Assembly: GCF_014696345.1 (NCBI RefSeq)
Contig: NZ_JACJPY010000032.1
Coordinates: forward strand, 1 to 47,833
Length of the DNA stretch: 47,833 nucleotides
Source of the DNA: Pseudanabaena cinerea FACHB-1277
Lineage (GTDB): Bacteria > Cyanobacteriota > Cyanobacteriia > Pseudanabaenales > Pseudanabaenaceae
Reading direction: 5' to 3'
Of this stretch, positions 1 to 10,540 are shown one piece after another; the stretch's first letter is position 1, and every line of letters begins with the position of its first letter. The notes under the pieces are model-generated. The model made no database searches, was not told the origin of the DNA, and saw nothing but the letters and a program-made list of their open reading frames with translations. The translations under genes and the position numbers were made by a program.

Positions 1-41
1 GCTTGATCGTCTAACAGTTCAGTTAGGGGAAACTTGATCAT
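1..41 (-). CDS. Start of a gene running off the left edge, possibly a transposase
   Basis: On the minus strand an ATG at 41 opens a reading frame that stays open to the window edge and begins MIKFPLTELLDD. This N-terminus resembles, from memory, the start of some cyanobacterial insertion-sequence transposases, which begin with a short 'LTELLD' segment before a zinc-binding region. Only 13 to 14 codons are visible, so the assignment is weak. It lies 50 bases downstream of the stop of the hybrid kinase, on the same strand. If it is an insertion sequence, it may explain why that kinase ends where it does. Confidence 0.3.
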   Translation of the reverse strand, partial: MIKFPLTELLDDQ

Positions 42-91
42 GTTTATGTCTGTTGTTGCGTCAAAACTTTTTTCCTATTTTACCATTTCAC

Positions 92-1861
92 CTATTTACC
101 CCCATGAGCGAAAATTCGGAGCTTTGAGGCAGTACGAACTTCTCTGTTTATCAGATTCTTTTTGATTAGTTTTTGTCCATCTGGTGTACCTGCGATCGTG
201 TCAACTAGGCTGTTTAATAAACGCGCTTTGCGGACTGGTTTACAGAGATAGTCAGCAAAGCCAATCTCCAACATACGGCTTGCTGCACCACTTTGATCTA
301 ATGAAGTAAGCATAATTAAGTGCAGATTTTTCAGGACTGTCGAGCTTTTAATTTGGATGCCCAACTGCTCACCATCCAATTCAGGCATTTGCATATCTAG
401 TATGGCAACATGATGTGGCTGTCCCATCTCTATAGCTTGAAGGAGACAAGGAATAACATCAGGAGACTGGATAAGCACATCGACCACCATTCCCCAAGAT
501 TTTAGCTGATGATAAAGGATATTACAGTTCGTGATGCTATCATCAACCACCAAAACCTTTAGTCCCCTGAGATTTTCTATCCCTAGACTATGATCCTCAC
601 TGGATTTATTGGGTTGCATTTCAAAAGGAACTGTAAACCAGAAAGTGGAGCCCTTGCCTTCTTCACTTTCTAAATAAATTTCTCCTCCCATCAGCTCAAC
701 CAATTGCTTACAGATCGCTAGCCCCAAACCAGTGCCGCCATATTGTCTAGTTGTTGAAGCATCAACTTGGATAAAAGGTTGAAACAGCTTAGACTGAGAA
801 GATTCTGATATCCCAATTCCAGTGTCGATGACAGCAAATCTCAAAACCACAGAATTTCCTAGTGCAGCCTCTGGGCTTACTTCAATGATCACCTCTCCTT
901 GTTCGGTAAATTTAATGGCATTATTAGTCAAATTCAATAAAATTTGTCGCAACCGACTGATATCTCCTTGCAAGTATTTTGGCGTATCTGGATGAATAAA
1001 TGTGGCTATTTCTAACCCTTTACTATGAGCAGGTTTAGCTAAAATATCAGCAATCTCCTCTAAGCTTGACTCGATATCAAAGTCAAGTATCTCTAGCTGC
1101 ATTTCACGAGCTTCTAGTTTGGAGAAGTCGAGGATTTCATTGATAAGATTTAGCAGGTGTTCACCACTGTTGTGAATTGTGTCAACAAAATCTCGCTGTT
1201 GTGCGTCTAGACTAGTTTCTAGCAATAAGCCTGTCATCCCAATCACTGCATTCATTGGTGTTCTGATTTCATGACTCATGGTTGCTAAGAAAGAACTTTT
1301 TGCTTTGTTTGAGTTCTCTGCTGTTTGTTTGGCTATTTGAAGTTCGTGATTTTGTTGATTTAGCCGTTCATTTAATTCGACCAATTCTTGAGTCCGAAGA
1401 TTAACTCGCTTCTCTAGTTCTAATTTAGACTGATGCAATAATGTTTGGCTTCTTTGCTGTTCGGTAATATCGTTAATTGTGACAACTATGCTAATCTCTT
1501 TTGGCTCATTAACCGTTATTTCCACGTAGGTAGAAGTAATCTCAAGGATCGAAACTTGCTTACCAAGATAGCACTCATAACACTCACTAATTTTCCCTTT
1601 TTCCTCCATAGCTAATGCAATGGGATGTTTATCGGCTGGCACAAGAATTCCATCATAATGCAGAGGCAAAAGTGATGATAATTCTTTGCCCAAAATCATA
1701 ATATGTAATTTTCCAACTAAGCGATCGAAAGACTTATTACACCACTGGATACGACCTGATGCATTAGTCCACACTATCGCGCTATCTACTGCCCCCAGAG
1801 CGATTTCCATCTTGCCAAGGGTCGATCGCAGTTCTTGTATTTGAGAGGATGTAGATTCCAT
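92..1861 (-). CDS. Hybrid sensor histidine kinase (PAS-HisKA-HATPase-REC)
   Basis: This predicted soluble kinase autophosphorylates on histidine and passes the phosphate to its own receiver domain. I start it at the ATG at 1861 (MESTSSQ, 589 residues). That leaves 31 bases after the upstream PAS gene and has AAGAG upstream; the longer frame needs a TTG and overlaps the neighbour. From this start a PAS domain covers about 15-130 and a coiled coil about 135-190. The HisKA box [11 protein letters not shown] has its phospho-histidine at 197. The HATPase has an N box (NLTNNAIKF), DTGIGI and GGTGLGL. The receiver has VVDDS, phospho-aspartate 489 in [11 protein letters not shown] and lysine 541. No transmembrane segment is visible. 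The kinase core is almost the same as that of the gene at 2451-6524, so the two are paralogues. This copy ends soon after the first receiver and lacks the second receiver and HPt. The signal is unknown. Confidence 0.93.
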   Translation of the reverse strand: MESTSSQIQELRSTLGKMEIALGAVDSAIVWTNASGRIQWCNKSFDRLVGKLHIMILGKELSSLLPLHYDGILVPADKHPIALAMEEKGKISECYECYLGKQVSILEITSTYVEITVNEPKEISIVVTINDITEQQRSQTLLHQSKLELEKRVNLRTQELVELNERLNQQNHELQIAKQTAENSNKAKSSFLATMSHEIRTPMNAVIGMTGLLLETSLDAQQRDFVDTIHNSGEHLLNLINEILDFSKLEAREMQLEILDFDIESSLEEIADILAKPAHSKGLEIATFIHPDTPKYLQGDISRLRQILLNLTNNAIKFTEQGEVIIEVSPEAALGNSVVLRFAVIDTGIGISESSQSKLFQPFIQVDASTTRQYGGTGLGLAICKQLVELMGGEIYLESEEGKGSTFWFTVPFEMQPNKSSEDHSLGIENLRGLKVLVVDDSITNCNILYHQLKSWGMVVDVLIQSPDVIPCLLQAIEMGQPHHVAILDMQMPELDGEQLGIQIKSSTVLKNLHLIMLTSLDQSGAASRMLEIGFADYLCKPVRKARLLNSLVDTIAGTPDGQKLIKKNLINREVRTASKLRIFAHGGK

Positions 1862-1892
1862 GAATATACTCTTAAGATTATTAACTAGAAAA

Positions 1893-2252
1893 TTAAGATT
1901 CAAGTGGACGCAATGTTGCTCCAAAGCTCCATTTACCGTCTATTTCTTCAGCAAGAATATAGTGCTCAGATAAAATCTCTCGTTCGTCTTTGGTAATTAC
2001 TTTAAGCTCTAGTGGATGATTGAGAATGGTTGAAACTCCTGAAGCTGTAAAACGGGAAAACCCCATATGATGGGACTCTCGAAAATAACTTGGTAAAATC
2101 ACCGAGATCAGTTGTCCAATAATTTCTTGCTTTTGCCATCCCGTCAATACTTCAAAATGCTCATTGACATCAACAATAATTCCCTGAAAATCAGCAATAA
2201 CACTAGGGAGATCGCTAGTTAAAATCTCTACAAGTGTCTGGGGGCGGTTCAT
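1893..2252 (-). CDS. Small single PAS-domain protein
   Basis: The protein is about 119 residues and consists of one PAS sensor domain ([22 protein letters not shown], then IIGQ and a C-terminal strand ending GATLRP). I start it at the ATG at 2252 because a good Shine-Dalgarno (TTGAGGA) sits eight bases upstream. The 139-codon frame would need a non-ATG start. It has no output domain, so it probably acts by binding a partner or a ligand. It lies between two hybrid kinases on the same strand, 31 bases before the downstream one. This suggests co-transcription, perhaps as a detachable sensor subunit. The ligand is unknown. Confidence 0.75.
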   Translation of the reverse strand: MNRPQTLVEILTSDLPSVIADFQGIIVDVNEHFEVLTGWQKQEIIGQLISVILPSYFRESHHMGFSRFTASGVSTILNHPLELKVITKDEREILSEHYILAEEIDGKWSFGATLRPLES

Positions 2253-2450
2253 CAAGAAATCCTCAAGGTTAATATGGGCGTTAATTATGTTCTTACAGTG
2301 CCTTGTGCTCAAATCTAAACCAAATTGCTGTAATAAAAATATAGGTTAATTATACCTTTTGCAAGGGTTGTAAGTAAAGTTGTTATTGATTAAGTCCAAA
2401 CTATGAAAGAGAATGAAGTGAAAGAGAATGCAATAAAAGAGAATGAAGAT

Positions 2451-5400
2451 CTAAATATGGCTTTCTATTTCCCTAAGTCCTAGTGTTATTTTGTCAAAAA
2501 GTAAGGTTGCATTTTCAGGAAGCATCTTTTGTTTGCCGCTCTCCTCTAGTATCGATGCAAGTTGTGCAATGCCATTAATACCGATCGCCACGCTTGAACC
2601 TTTAATGAAATGAGCTTCTTGCTCAATCTCAAAATATTGCTTTCGGGCGATCGCTACTTTCAACGCTTCCATATGCTCAGGCAACGAGCTTAAATATGCC
2701 AGCAGAAGTTGTTGTTTAAACTCCTTATCACCATTAGACATTTCTTCTAGATATGCCCAATTAATCTCTAGTTCTTCTGCAATACCATGGGGGCTTGATG
2801 CTTTAGCACCAGAATAGGTGGCGCTATCATTAGGATCGGTTTCAGCAACTTTGGCTGTTTCTAGCTCACTCCTTTGAGCAATAACCCTGCTCCATAATGA
2901 GAGAATATCGGCAAGATTCTCTTTACGGACTGGCTTGCTGAGGTAGTCGTCCATGCCTGCCGCTAAGCAGCGATCGCGATCTTCCTGTAATGCATTAGCT
3001 GTCAGGGCAATGATAATCACCTTATGAGATTCTAGACAACCGTTGGCTGTTTCTAATGCGCGAATTTGGCGACTAGTACTATAGCCATCCAAAATTGGCA
3101 TTTGACAGTCCATCAAAATCATATCGTAATGAATTTGGGCGTATAGATCTAATACTTCCTGTCCATTTGCGGCAATATCAGCTTGATATCCTAAACTTTG
3201 AAGTTGATTGAGTGCAACTTTTTGATTAACTAAACTATCGTCTGCAAGTAAGATTTTAAGGTTAAAAGGTTGGATTGGTGGTAGATTGCCGACAGAGTAA
3301 AGCGATGATTCAATAGTTGATTTTTGGGAGTTGCCAGAAATGGTTTCAATTAAACAATTCAATAAGCGCACCTTACGGACTGGTTTGCGGAGATACTCAG
3401 CAAAACCAATTTCAATCATATGGGTAGCATCTCCACTTTGATCCAAAGATGTAAGCATAACCAAGTGAATATCCTTAAGGCTAGGAGAGTTTTTAATCTG
3501 TATTCCCAACTGCGCTCCGTCAAATTCTGGCATTTGCATATCAAGGATCGCGATTTTATATGGATCGTTTTCAGCGATCGCCTTTTCTAGATAAGGTAAA
3601 GTCAAACTAGATTGCTGAATCGTATCAACACGCATTCCAAAACTACTAAGTTGATGGTATAGAATATTGCAGTTGGTAATACTATCATCAACTATCAAAG
3701 CTCGAATATCTTCTAAAACTTCAGCTCCTATAAAATCACGGACACAATTAAGCTGTTTTTGCAATGGAATTACAAACCAAAAGGTTGAACCTTTATTTTC
3801 CTCGCTTTCCACATGGATCGAACCGCCCATTAACTCTACAATTTGCTTGCAAATGGCTAAGCCCAAACCAGTGCCACCATATTGACGAGTTGTGGAAGCA
3901 TCAACCTGAGTGAAGGGTTGAAATAGTTTCGTCTGTGCAGGCAGAGGAATACCAGTACCAGTATCAATGACTGCAAATTTTAAAACCACATCACTTTCAC
4001 TTTCAGTTTCTACCGTAACTTCGATTGTTACTTCTCCTTTAGAGGTAAATTTGATAGCGTTGTTTGTCAGATTTAGTAAGACTTGACGTAACCGACTAAC
4101 ATCGCCGCGACAACATTTCGGCACGTTGGGATGAATGAATGATGCTAGCTCTATGCCCTTAAAATGTGCTGATGGAGCAAGTATTTCCGTGATTTCTTCT
4201 ATGCTGATATCTAAATCAAAATCAAGATTCTCTAATTGCATTTCACCTGCTTCTAATTTAGAGAAATCAAGAATTTCGTTAATCAGATTTAGTAAATGAT
4301 CTCCACTAAAACGAATGGTTTCCGCAAAGTCTCTCTGCCTTGCATCAAGTTTGGTATCTAGTAGTAGTCCTGTCATACCAATGACTGCATTCATAGGAGT
4401 CCGAATCTCATGACTCATCGTAGCTAGGAAAGAACTTTTGGCTACAGTTGCCTGTTCAGCTTCTTTACGAGCAATTTCTAACTCAACATTTTGTTGTTGC
4501 AAAAGCTTGAGTTGTTCCTTCTCTTGGGTAAGCAATCTTGATTGGGCGATCGCAATCCCAATTTGGTCGGCAAGCTGACTCAAAAGACTGATTTCAAAAG
4601 ATTCCCAATGTCTTGGCGCAGAACATTGATGGGCGATAAGCAATCCCCACAAATGAGCATTTTCCATGATTGGAACAACTAGATTTGCTTGCACTTGAAA
4701 ACTAAACAAAAGCTCTTTGTGGCATTCACTGAGATCAGATTCAGCGACATTATCGATCGCTAACTTGCGTCCATCTTGATAAATTCGCCAGTATCCCGAT
4801 TGAAAGCAAGTATCCTGAATATTAGCATTTAAAGAGGATTTCCATTTAGGATTGAGCGATTCCACTTCTACTGTCCCTGTCCAATTATCATGAAATCGGT
4901 AAATGATGACGCGATCAGCTCTAATAAATTTGCGAATTTCACTTACAGAAGTATTCAGGATTTCCTGAATATCTAAAGACTGACGGATACGCAGAGCAAT
5001 ATCGGAAAGCAGTATTGAGCGCCAGTTCTGTTTATGTAAGTCCCTTTCGGTTTTTCGCCTCTCCATATATTGCCCGACTTGACTACCGATCGCTGTCACC
5101 ACGTTGATTATTTCTGTGCCACAATCATGCCTTTCCCGATTAAACAAAGTAATAATCGCCAAAACCGAATCATTCTCACCACATATAGGAAAACTTAGTG
5201 CATAACCTATACCCATTTTTTTGACAACTTCTGATTTATAAAAGTTAGGATATTGATCAATCTCAATATACTTAGGTTTCCCTTCTGCCCATACCGAGCC
5301 AATTAACCCCAAACCATATTCAACTGACATCAGTTTATGCGTCTGAATTAATTCTATTGAATCAATTTCTGGCTTGGCATAACTGGTCATCATGCTCAAA

Positions 5401-6524
5401 GAACGAGGATAGTTACTAATCAGCCATAGTTCAGCTACGTCCCAAGATAACTGTTCGCATAGTGTCCGTAAGATGCGTATTGCCGCATTACTAAAGCTAG
5501 GTGACTCTGCAAGCACTGCCGCGATTCGACTTTGGGCTGTTACCAATCTTTCGGTCTGCTGACGACGGAGGCGATCGCGTTCAGATTCTTTTTGGGCAGT
5601 AAGGTCTCTGGCTACACAGAGGCATCCAGTAACTTCTTCTAGCTGATTATAGATAGCAGTAATCGACAATAAAACAGGAATGCGATCGCCATTCTTACAA
5701 ATATAAATCCATTCCTTTTCAAAGGTTATCCCCAATTTTGCTTTAGTCGTAAATATTTCAATTCCAGCTTTGATCGGTTGATTTAATTCTATAGATAATT
5801 GATGGGAATTCTCAATGATTTCTTTGATGTCATGGAAAATTTCAAGACTTTTGCCAATTACTTCATCTGCACTATACCCCAATAGCGATGCTGCCCCTGA
5901 GTTGAAGGATTGAATATTACCTTGCAAGTCAGTGGAAATAACCGCAAAATTCACACTGTCTAAAATTGCCTGTTGCAGCATTGAGACTTTATGTGAAGAT
6001 TCAAGCACTGTCATAAGCATTTTTGATGCTTCGTTATTACGTCGTAACTCCAATTGGCTAATAACCAGGCGACCCAGGGCTTTGAGTTGTTGTATCTGTT
6101 GAGGTGTTAGGTCCTGTGGCTGGCGACCTATGACACACAAGGTTCCTAAATTAAAATTATCCGAGGTTTTTAAAGGCACGCCTGCATAGAAGCGAATATT
6201 TGGCTCATTAACAACTAGGGGGTTGTCAGCAAAGCGAGGATCTTGAGTTGCATCTGGAACATTCAAAAATGCATCGTTGGCAACTGCATGACCACAAAAG
6301 GAAATATCGCGATGGGTTTCTGCTGTTTCAATGCCCACACGAGATTTAAACCACTGCCGATCGCTATCAATGAAAGATATCAAAGCGATCGGTGTACCGC
6401 AGATGCTAGCGGCTAGTTGGGTCAGATCATCATATTCCTGCTCTGGCAATGTATCGAGAATTTGGTAGCGCTCAAGAGCGAGTTGGCGATCGCTCTCGTT
6501 CAGTGGCGTGTGAGGTTTTTGCAT
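2451..6524 (-). CDS. Large hybrid histidine kinase (GAF-PAS-GAF-GAF-HisKA-HATPase-REC-REC-HPt)
   Basis: This 1357-residue multi-sensor kinase carries a whole phosphorelay in one chain. In order I see a GAF domain (about 25-165), a PAS domain (180-310), a second GAF (330-490) and a third GAF (515-665) of the phytochrome-like type. HisKA follows with His705 in SHEIRTP, then an HATPase with [15 protein letters not shown] and GGTGLGL. There are two receivers with phospho-aspartates at about 995 ([11 protein letters not shown]) and 1139 ([11 protein letters not shown]), and a C-terminal HPt domain with His1305 in AHFIKGSS. The third GAF does not show an obvious CxH bilin-attachment motif, so photoreception is doubtful. 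No transmembrane segment is seen. Its HisKA-HATPase-REC1 block is paralogous to the kinase at 92-1861. Its HPt could serve both kinases, but that is inference. Confidence 0.95.
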   Translation of the reverse strand: MQKPHTPLNESDRQLALERYQILDTLPEQEYDDLTQLAASICGTPIALISFIDSDRQWFKSRVGIETAETHRDISFCGHAVANDAFLNVPDATQDPRFADNPLVVNEPNIRFYAGVPLKTSDNFNLGTLCVIGRQPQDLTPQQIQQLKALGRLVISQLELRRNNEASKMLMTVLESSHKVSMLQQAILDSVNFAVISTDLQGNIQSFNSGAASLLGYSADEVIGKSLEIFHDIKEIIENSHQLSIELNQPIKAGIEIFTTKAKLGITFEKEWIYICKNGDRIPVLLSITAIYNQLEEVTGCLCVARDLTAQKESERDRLRRQQTERLVTAQSRIAAVLAESPSFSNAAIRILRTLCEQLSWDVAELWLISNYPRSLSMMTSYAKPEIDSIELIQTHKLMSVEYGLGLIGSVWAEGKPKYIEIDQYPNFYKSEVVKKMGIGYALSFPICGENDSVLAIITLFNRERHDCGTEIINVVTAIGSQVGQYMERRKTERDLHKQNWRSILLSDIALRIRQSLDIQEILNTSVSEIRKFIRADRVIIYRFHDNWTGTVEVESLNPKWKSSLNANIQDTCFQSGYWRIYQDGRKLAIDNVAESDLSECHKELLFSFQVQANLVVPIMENAHLWGLLIAHQCSAPRHWESFEISLLSQLADQIGIAIAQSRLLTQEKEQLKLLQQQNVELEIARKEAEQATVAKSSFLATMSHEIRTPMNAVIGMTGLLLDTKLDARQRDFAETIRFSGDHLLNLINEILDFSKLEAGEMQLENLDFDLDISIEEITEILAPSAHFKGIELASFIHPNVPKCCRGDVSRLRQVLLNLTNNAIKFTSKGEVTIEVTVETESESDVVLKFAVIDTGTGIPLPAQTKLFQPFTQVDASTTRQYGGTGLGLAICKQIVELMGGSIHVESEENKGSTFWFVIPLQKQLNCVRDFIGAEVLEDIRALIVDDSITNCNILYHQLSSFGMRVDTIQQSSLTLPYLEKAIAENDPYKIAILDMQMPEFDGAQLGIQIKNSPSLKDIHLVMLTSLDQSGDATHMIEIGFAEYLRKPVRKVRLLNCLIETISGNSQKSTIESSLYSVGNLPPIQPFNLKILLADDSLVNQKVALNQLQSLGYQADIAANGQEVLDLYAQIHYDMILMDCQMPILDGYSTSRQIRALETANGCLESHKVIIIALTANALQEDRDRCLAAGMDDYLSKPVRKENLADILSLWSRVIAQRSELETAKVAETDPNDSATYSGAKASSPHGIAEELEINWAYLEEMSNGDKEFKQQLLLAYLSSLPEHMEALKVAIARKQYFEIEQEAHFIKGSSVAIGINGIAQLASILEESGKQKMLPENATLLFDKITLGLREIESHI

Positions 6525-6600
6525 GAAATCAAACCAAATGAGGCAAGTAAATAAACAAAAACATCTAGAGTCTTAGAAAGTGCTTTAAAACTTTTTATAT

Positions 6601-6671
6601 CCCTAAATCCCCCTTAAAAAGGGTGACTTTTTTAATCTTCTCCCCCTTTCGTAGGAGGGGTTAGGGGAGAG
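6601..6671. repeat. Intergenic C-rich/G-rich palindromic repeat
   Basis: Between the large kinase and cbiT lies a block beginning CCCTAAATCCCCC and containing CCCTTAAAAAGGG. A second inverted pair follows, TCTCCCC at 6639-6645 and GGGGAGA at 6664-6670. Blocks of this type are widespread between cyanobacterial genes. It lies downstream of cbiT (minus strand) and upstream of the kinase (minus strand), so it could act as a transcript end for cbiT. Confidence 0.6.
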
Positions 6672-6722
6672 ACATCGATATTTCTAGCAAGTACCGAGAC
6701 CTTTCAAACAGCCTCTATTAAA

Positions 6723-7322
6723 TTATAGCTTTTCGCCACTGATAATAAACATGGGGCTAACTGCTGCAAAAACTTGATGATGTCCCCTTGTTTCTAAGCG
6801 GTTAACCGAGGACTGAACCACTTCCACATTTCGTGCTTGCAACTTCGCAAAACTGGCCGAAATCGCATATAGCCCCTCAAGGCTATTAGTAGTAGCGATC
6901 GCCCGTCCACCAGTGCTTAATCGCCCCCAACCATAATCAAGAATATCCGCAACCGATCGCCCACCCTCAATACAGATGCGATCGGGAGTCTTTGTGAAAT
7001 TAGCTAAACATTCAGGCGCATTGCCGACAATGATTTCCACATTATCAACTCCAAATTTTTGGCAATTGAGCGCCATTAATCCTGCCACATCTTCATCCCG
7101 CTCGATCGCCACAATCTGCCCCTGAGGACATAGCAACCCCGCCTCAATGGGAATTGTGCCTGTACCCGCGCCAATATCCCACAGAATAGAGTCATTACGT
7201 AGGCGCAACTGTCCAAGAATAAGTAAGCGCGTCTCACATTTGCTCATCGGAATCCCTGGCAAGCGATCGAATAGCTCATCAGGGATGCCAGGCGTAACAT
7301 AAGGCCAGATCGATGCAGTCAT
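6723..7322 (-). CDS. cbiT: Precorrin-6B/8X C15-methyltransferase, decarboxylating subunit (CbiT)
   Basis: This 199-residue enzyme transfers methyl from S-adenosylmethionine to C15 of the corrin precursor and decarboxylates the C12 acetate side chain, a step in cobalamin biosynthesis. The N-terminus PGIPDELFDRLPGIPMSK is typical of CbiT. Motif I, WDIGAGTGTIPIEAG, binds the cofactor, and VAIERD is the acidic strand-2 motif. In many bacteria CbiT is fused to CbiE as CobL; here it stands alone. No other cobalamin gene is near, so the pathway genes must be scattered. It starts at the ATG at 7322 and is followed by about 200 bases holding a palindromic repeat. Confidence 0.93.
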   Translation of the reverse strand: MTASIWPYVTPGIPDELFDRLPGIPMSKCETRLLILGQLRLRNDSILWDIGAGTGTIPIEAGLLCPQGQIVAIERDEDVAGLMALNCQKFGVDNVEIIVGNAPECLANFTKTPDRICIEGGRSVADILDYGWGRLSTGGRAIATTNSLEGLYAISASFAKLQARNVEVVQSSVNRLETRGHHQVFAAVSPMFIISGEKL

Positions 7323-7464
7323 GGAGATAGGACAAGTAAAGATATAAGTTTAACGAATCAGCAACTTTGCTGCTATCCATCAAACCACAAATTCGCACAA
7401 GGACTATTATCCCTATGCGAATAAATGTACCGAAATACACATTTCAGTGCGCTGTGATACCTGC

Positions 7465-9330
7465 CTAAACGCTAGTGGTAGTACGTCTGCGGCGACCAGC
7501 ACTAGAAGTAACTGCACCAGTTGTTTCCGCCACCTTAGTATTGACAACAGGCTTGTCAACAGCACCACTAGCACTCACCTTCGAGGGTTTTAGCGTCACA
7601 CCGAGGGCATTGGGCTTAGGGGTCTCTGACTGAGTTACATTGCCAGGGGTTTGCAATAGGAAGACGATCATCGGCTTGCTCTGCATTTGCTGACGCAATA
7701 CACGGGTGAGATCCTTTTCCAATTGACCGCGCAAGCCAACCCAATCTACCTCTAGGGAGCCAATATTTCTGGCGAAATTACCCCAGCAACTTGCAAGAGA
7801 ATTTTCGATCGCCTTGGAAATAGCGGCGATAATCAGCGATCGCTCCATCGGCAAGACCACACCACTTAGCTGAATATCAGGCATAGCCGATAGTTTGCCA
7901 TCCAATCCAATGGACACAGCGATCGTAAAGATGCCATCCCCCGCAATTTGTTGGCGATCGCGCAAGACATCACCCTTAACCATGCCATCCCGCGAAGAAT
8001 CCACCAACTCCACACCCGAAGGCACTTTATCAACAATGCGAATCGCCGATTGGGAAACTTCCACCACATCGCCATTTTCAGCAATGACAATATTTTCCTT
8101 AGGAATACCCATATCCGCCGCCATCTTCGCGTGTTGCTTCAACATCCGCAACTCACCATGGGCAGGGAAGAAGAACTTAGGACGCACCAAAGCCAACATC
8201 ATCTTATGTTCTTCCTGAGCGCCGTGACCCGATACATGGATACCCTTATCCTTACCATAGATCACATTAGCACCGAGAGCCATCAGCTTATCGATCGTGC
8301 GAACCACGGGAATCGTATTACCAGGAATCGGATTGGCAGAGAAAATCACCGTATCCCCATCACGCACCTCAAGTTGCTTATGACTACGGTTTGCCATGCG
8401 GGTTAGCGCCGACATCGGTTCACCCTGAGAGCCAGTCGTCAAGATCAAAATTTGATCATCGCGGTAATGACGCAAATTTTGCAAAGGTTGGAATAGATCA
8501 TCACGACACTTGATATAACCAAGGTTCCGCGCATGGGCAATCACATTCAACATCGATCGCCCAACCACACCAACCACGCGCCCCTGCTTGTCGGCGATAT
8601 CCAAGATCATACTGACCCGATGCACAGAAGAGGCAAAGGTGGTAATGATTACCCGTCCAGTGGCAGCCCGAATATAGCGCTCAAGGTTAGGATATACGGC
8701 TCTTTCTGAAGGCGTAATTCCTGGTACTTCCGCATTAGTAGAATCACTAATCAGCGCCAGTACACCCTTTTCACCATGCTCCGCCAGACGTGCCAAATCA
8801 AAGAATTCACCATCAACAGGCGTATGGTCGATCTTGAAATCGCCTGAATGGATCACCAAGCCCGCAGGGGTATTAATGGCAATGGAAAAGCTATCACAAA
8901 TGGAATGCGTATTCCGAATAAACTCCACAAAGAAGCTTGAACCCACCCGCACCACATCACGGGGCATCACACGGCGGAGTTCGGTGCGATTGAGTACACC
9001 TGCTTCCTTAAGTTTGTCTTCGAGCAGAGCCATGGCTAAGCGAGGCCCATAAATTATGGGAATTTCAAACTGCTTCAAGTGGAAGGAAATTGCACCAATA
9101 TGATCTTCATGACCATGCGTAACAATCATCCCTTTAATCTTGTGTTTGTTATCGCGCAGATAGGTCATATCTGGCAATACCACATTCACCCCCGGCATCA
9201 TGTTGTCAGGGAAAGATAGCCCCCCATCAAGCAACATAATTTCATTGTTGTATTCAAATACCCATGTATTTTTGCCAATTTCATGCAAGCCGCCAAGAGC
9301 AATTATTTTGAGTGCTGGTGTGTTAGTCAT
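7465..9330 (-). CDS. rnj: Ribonuclease J
   Basis: RNase J is a metallo-beta-lactamase-fold 5'-exonuclease and endonuclease acting in mRNA turnover and rRNA maturation. The 621-residue protein has the zinc motif THGHEDHIG (His72, His74, Asp76, His77). It also has the beta-CASP signatures SDSTNAEVPG, TTFASSVHR and SANPIPGN, and the late histidine motif VSGHGAQEE. A C-terminal domain follows, with an arginine-rich tail (AGRRRRTT) that may touch RNA. It is the last gene of an asd-dapA-rnj run on the minus strand, an order seen in other cyanobacteria. The 83 bases before it are mostly tandem heptamers. The start is ATG 9330 with AAAGAGA upstream. Confidence 0.97.
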   Translation of the reverse strand: MTNTPALKIIALGGLHEIGKNTWVFEYNNEIMLLDGGLSFPDNMMPGVNVVLPDMTYLRDNKHKIKGMIVTHGHEDHIGAISFHLKQFEIPIIYGPRLAMALLEDKLKEAGVLNRTELRRVMPRDVVRVGSSFFVEFIRNTHSICDSFSIAINTPAGLVIHSGDFKIDHTPVDGEFFDLARLAEHGEKGVLALISDSTNAEVPGITPSERAVYPNLERYIRAATGRVIITTFASSVHRVSMILDIADKQGRVVGVVGRSMLNVIAHARNLGYIKCRDDLFQPLQNLRHYRDDQILILTTGSQGEPMSALTRMANRSHKQLEVRDGDTVIFSANPIPGNTIPVVRTIDKLMALGANVIYGKDKGIHVSGHGAQEEHKMMLALVRPKFFFPAHGELRMLKQHAKMAADMGIPKENIVIAENGDVVEVSQSAIRIVDKVPSGVELVDSSRDGMVKGDVLRDRQQIAGDGIFTIAVSIGLDGKLSAMPDIQLSGVVLPMERSLIIAAISKAIENSLASCWGNFARNIGSLEVDWVGLRGQLEKDLTRVLRQQMQSKPMIVFLLQTPGNVTQSETPKPNALGVTLKPSKVSASGAVDKPVVNTKVAETTGAVTSSAGRRRRTTTSV

Positions 9331-9350
9331 AGGTTATCTCTTTGGGAAAG

Positions 9351-9385
9351 TAAAAAGTAAAAAGTAAAAAGTAAAAAGTAAAAAG
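9351..9385. repeat. Heptanucleotide tandem repeat (TAAAAAG x5)
   Basis: Five consecutive copies of TAAAAAG lie between dapA and rnj. Heptamer tandem arrays are a known class in cyanobacteria (STRR sequences). The array sits just upstream of the rnj ribosome-binding region on the minus strand, so length changes could alter the rnj leader. Confidence 0.9.
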
Positions 9386-9400
9386 TTGATTCAAGTAAGC

Positions 9401-9421
9401 TAAAAGCTAAAAGCTAAAAGC
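9401..9421. repeat. Heptanucleotide tandem repeat (TAAAAGC x3) overlapping the dapA stop
   Basis: Three copies of TAAAAGC follow a short spacer after the TAAAAAG array. Read on the minus strand, they supply the last codons and the TAG stop of dapA. Confidence 0.85.
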
Positions 9422-10307
9422 TCAGCAATCCCACATCTTGCAAAACTTGCTTGATTTTTGCCTCAAGATCTGCATTACCTGCAACCATTGGCGATCGCAA
9501 GATGCCTGTATCGCTTCCCATCAGTCGTAAAGCCATTTTTAAAGGAATTGGATTACTGGTGAGAAACAAAGCTTTGAATAGGGGGAATAGTTGCAGATGA
9601 ATCTCAGTCGCCTCTGTTATTTTGCCTGCGGCGAAGGATTGCATCATGGTTTGCAACTGTCTACCCACTAAGTGCGAAGCAACGCTAATTACGCCCTTTG
9701 CACCCACTGCCATTAAGGGCAAGGTTAAGGAGTCATCCCCTGAATAAAGTGTAAATTCTGGGGGGGTGATACTGCGAATGTGACTTGCTTGATCTAAATC
9801 TCCAGTTGCTTCTTTTATGGCGACAATGTTGGGGATTTCTGCTAGTTTCGCCACAGTATCTGGCTCTAACTTGCAGCCCGTCCTTCCTGGCACATTGTAA
9901 AGAATGATCGGCAGTTCGGGAGAGGCGGCGGCGATCGCCTGAAAATGGGCGTATAGTCCATCTTGGGGTGGCTTGTTGTAGTAAGGGGTCACTTGCAAAG
10001 AGCCATCTAAGCCGAGGTGTGCAGCTTTTTGGGTGGCAGCGATCGCCTCAGATGTACAGTTAGAACCTGTGCCAGCGATGATTTTAGCTTTGCCTGCGAT
10101 CGCCTGTTTCAGTACTGAAAATAGCTGATATTCCTCATCCCAAGTTAAGGTTGGTGACTCGCCTGTTGTACCACACACAACTAAGGTATCTGTCCCTGTC
10201 GCAATCAGATCATGTGCCAATTTCTCGGCTCGAGCATAATCGACCCTGCCTTCCATATCAAAGGGGGTAATCATTGCCGTTAGTAATCGTCCAAAGTCAG
10301 CACTCAT
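9414..10307 (-). CDS. dapA: 4-hydroxy-tetrahydrodipicolinate synthase (DapA)
   Basis: DapA condenses pyruvate with aspartate semialdehyde in the first committed step to diaminopimelate and lysine. The 297-residue protein has LLTAMITPF at the N-terminus, the GTTGES loop (Thr47-Thr48-Gly49-Glu50), Tyr137 in LYNVPGRTG and the Schiff-base lysine 165 in AIKEATGD. This is the complete catalytic set for the family. It lies downstream of asd, which makes its substrate, and upstream of rnj, all on the minus strand. Its final codons and stop lie inside a TAAAAGC heptamer array, so the extreme C-terminus (LLSF) may be recent. No strong Shine-Dalgarno is seen before ATG 10307. Confidence 0.97.
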   Translation of the reverse strand: MSADFGRLLTAMITPFDMEGRVDYARAEKLAHDLIATGTDTLVVCGTTGESPTLTWDEEYQLFSVLKQAIAGKAKIIAGTGSNCTSEAIAATQKAAHLGLDGSLQVTPYYNKPPQDGLYAHFQAIAAASPELPIILYNVPGRTGCKLEPDTVAKLAEIPNIVAIKEATGDLDQASHIRSITPPEFTLYSGDDSLTLPLMAVGAKGVISVASHLVGRQLQTMMQSFAAGKITEATEIHLQLFPLFKALFLTSNPIPLKMALRLMGSDTGILRSPMVAGNADLEAKIKQVLQDVGLLSF

Positions 10308-10540
10308 AGATAGAGCTTTTTACAAAAATTAGTGAAAGTTAAAGTGAATTGAAAATCATGATGTTGATTTGATGCAGTGATGTCAGGACATTTTGATAAA
10401 AATAACCCGCATAGGCAAGGAGCTTAAACCCCTTGTTAAGGCTAATAAAATCCTAAGAAATGCCTAACTTACTTTTTCAAGCTACCTAAAGAAGAAAATA
10501 TCAGTTTTCTCCCTTTCATCAGGATTTTTAAAATTGGATT

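Noticed and set aside
7948-8406. 152-codon ORF opposite rnj
   Set aside because: It is antisense to conserved RNase J sequence and has no domain features.
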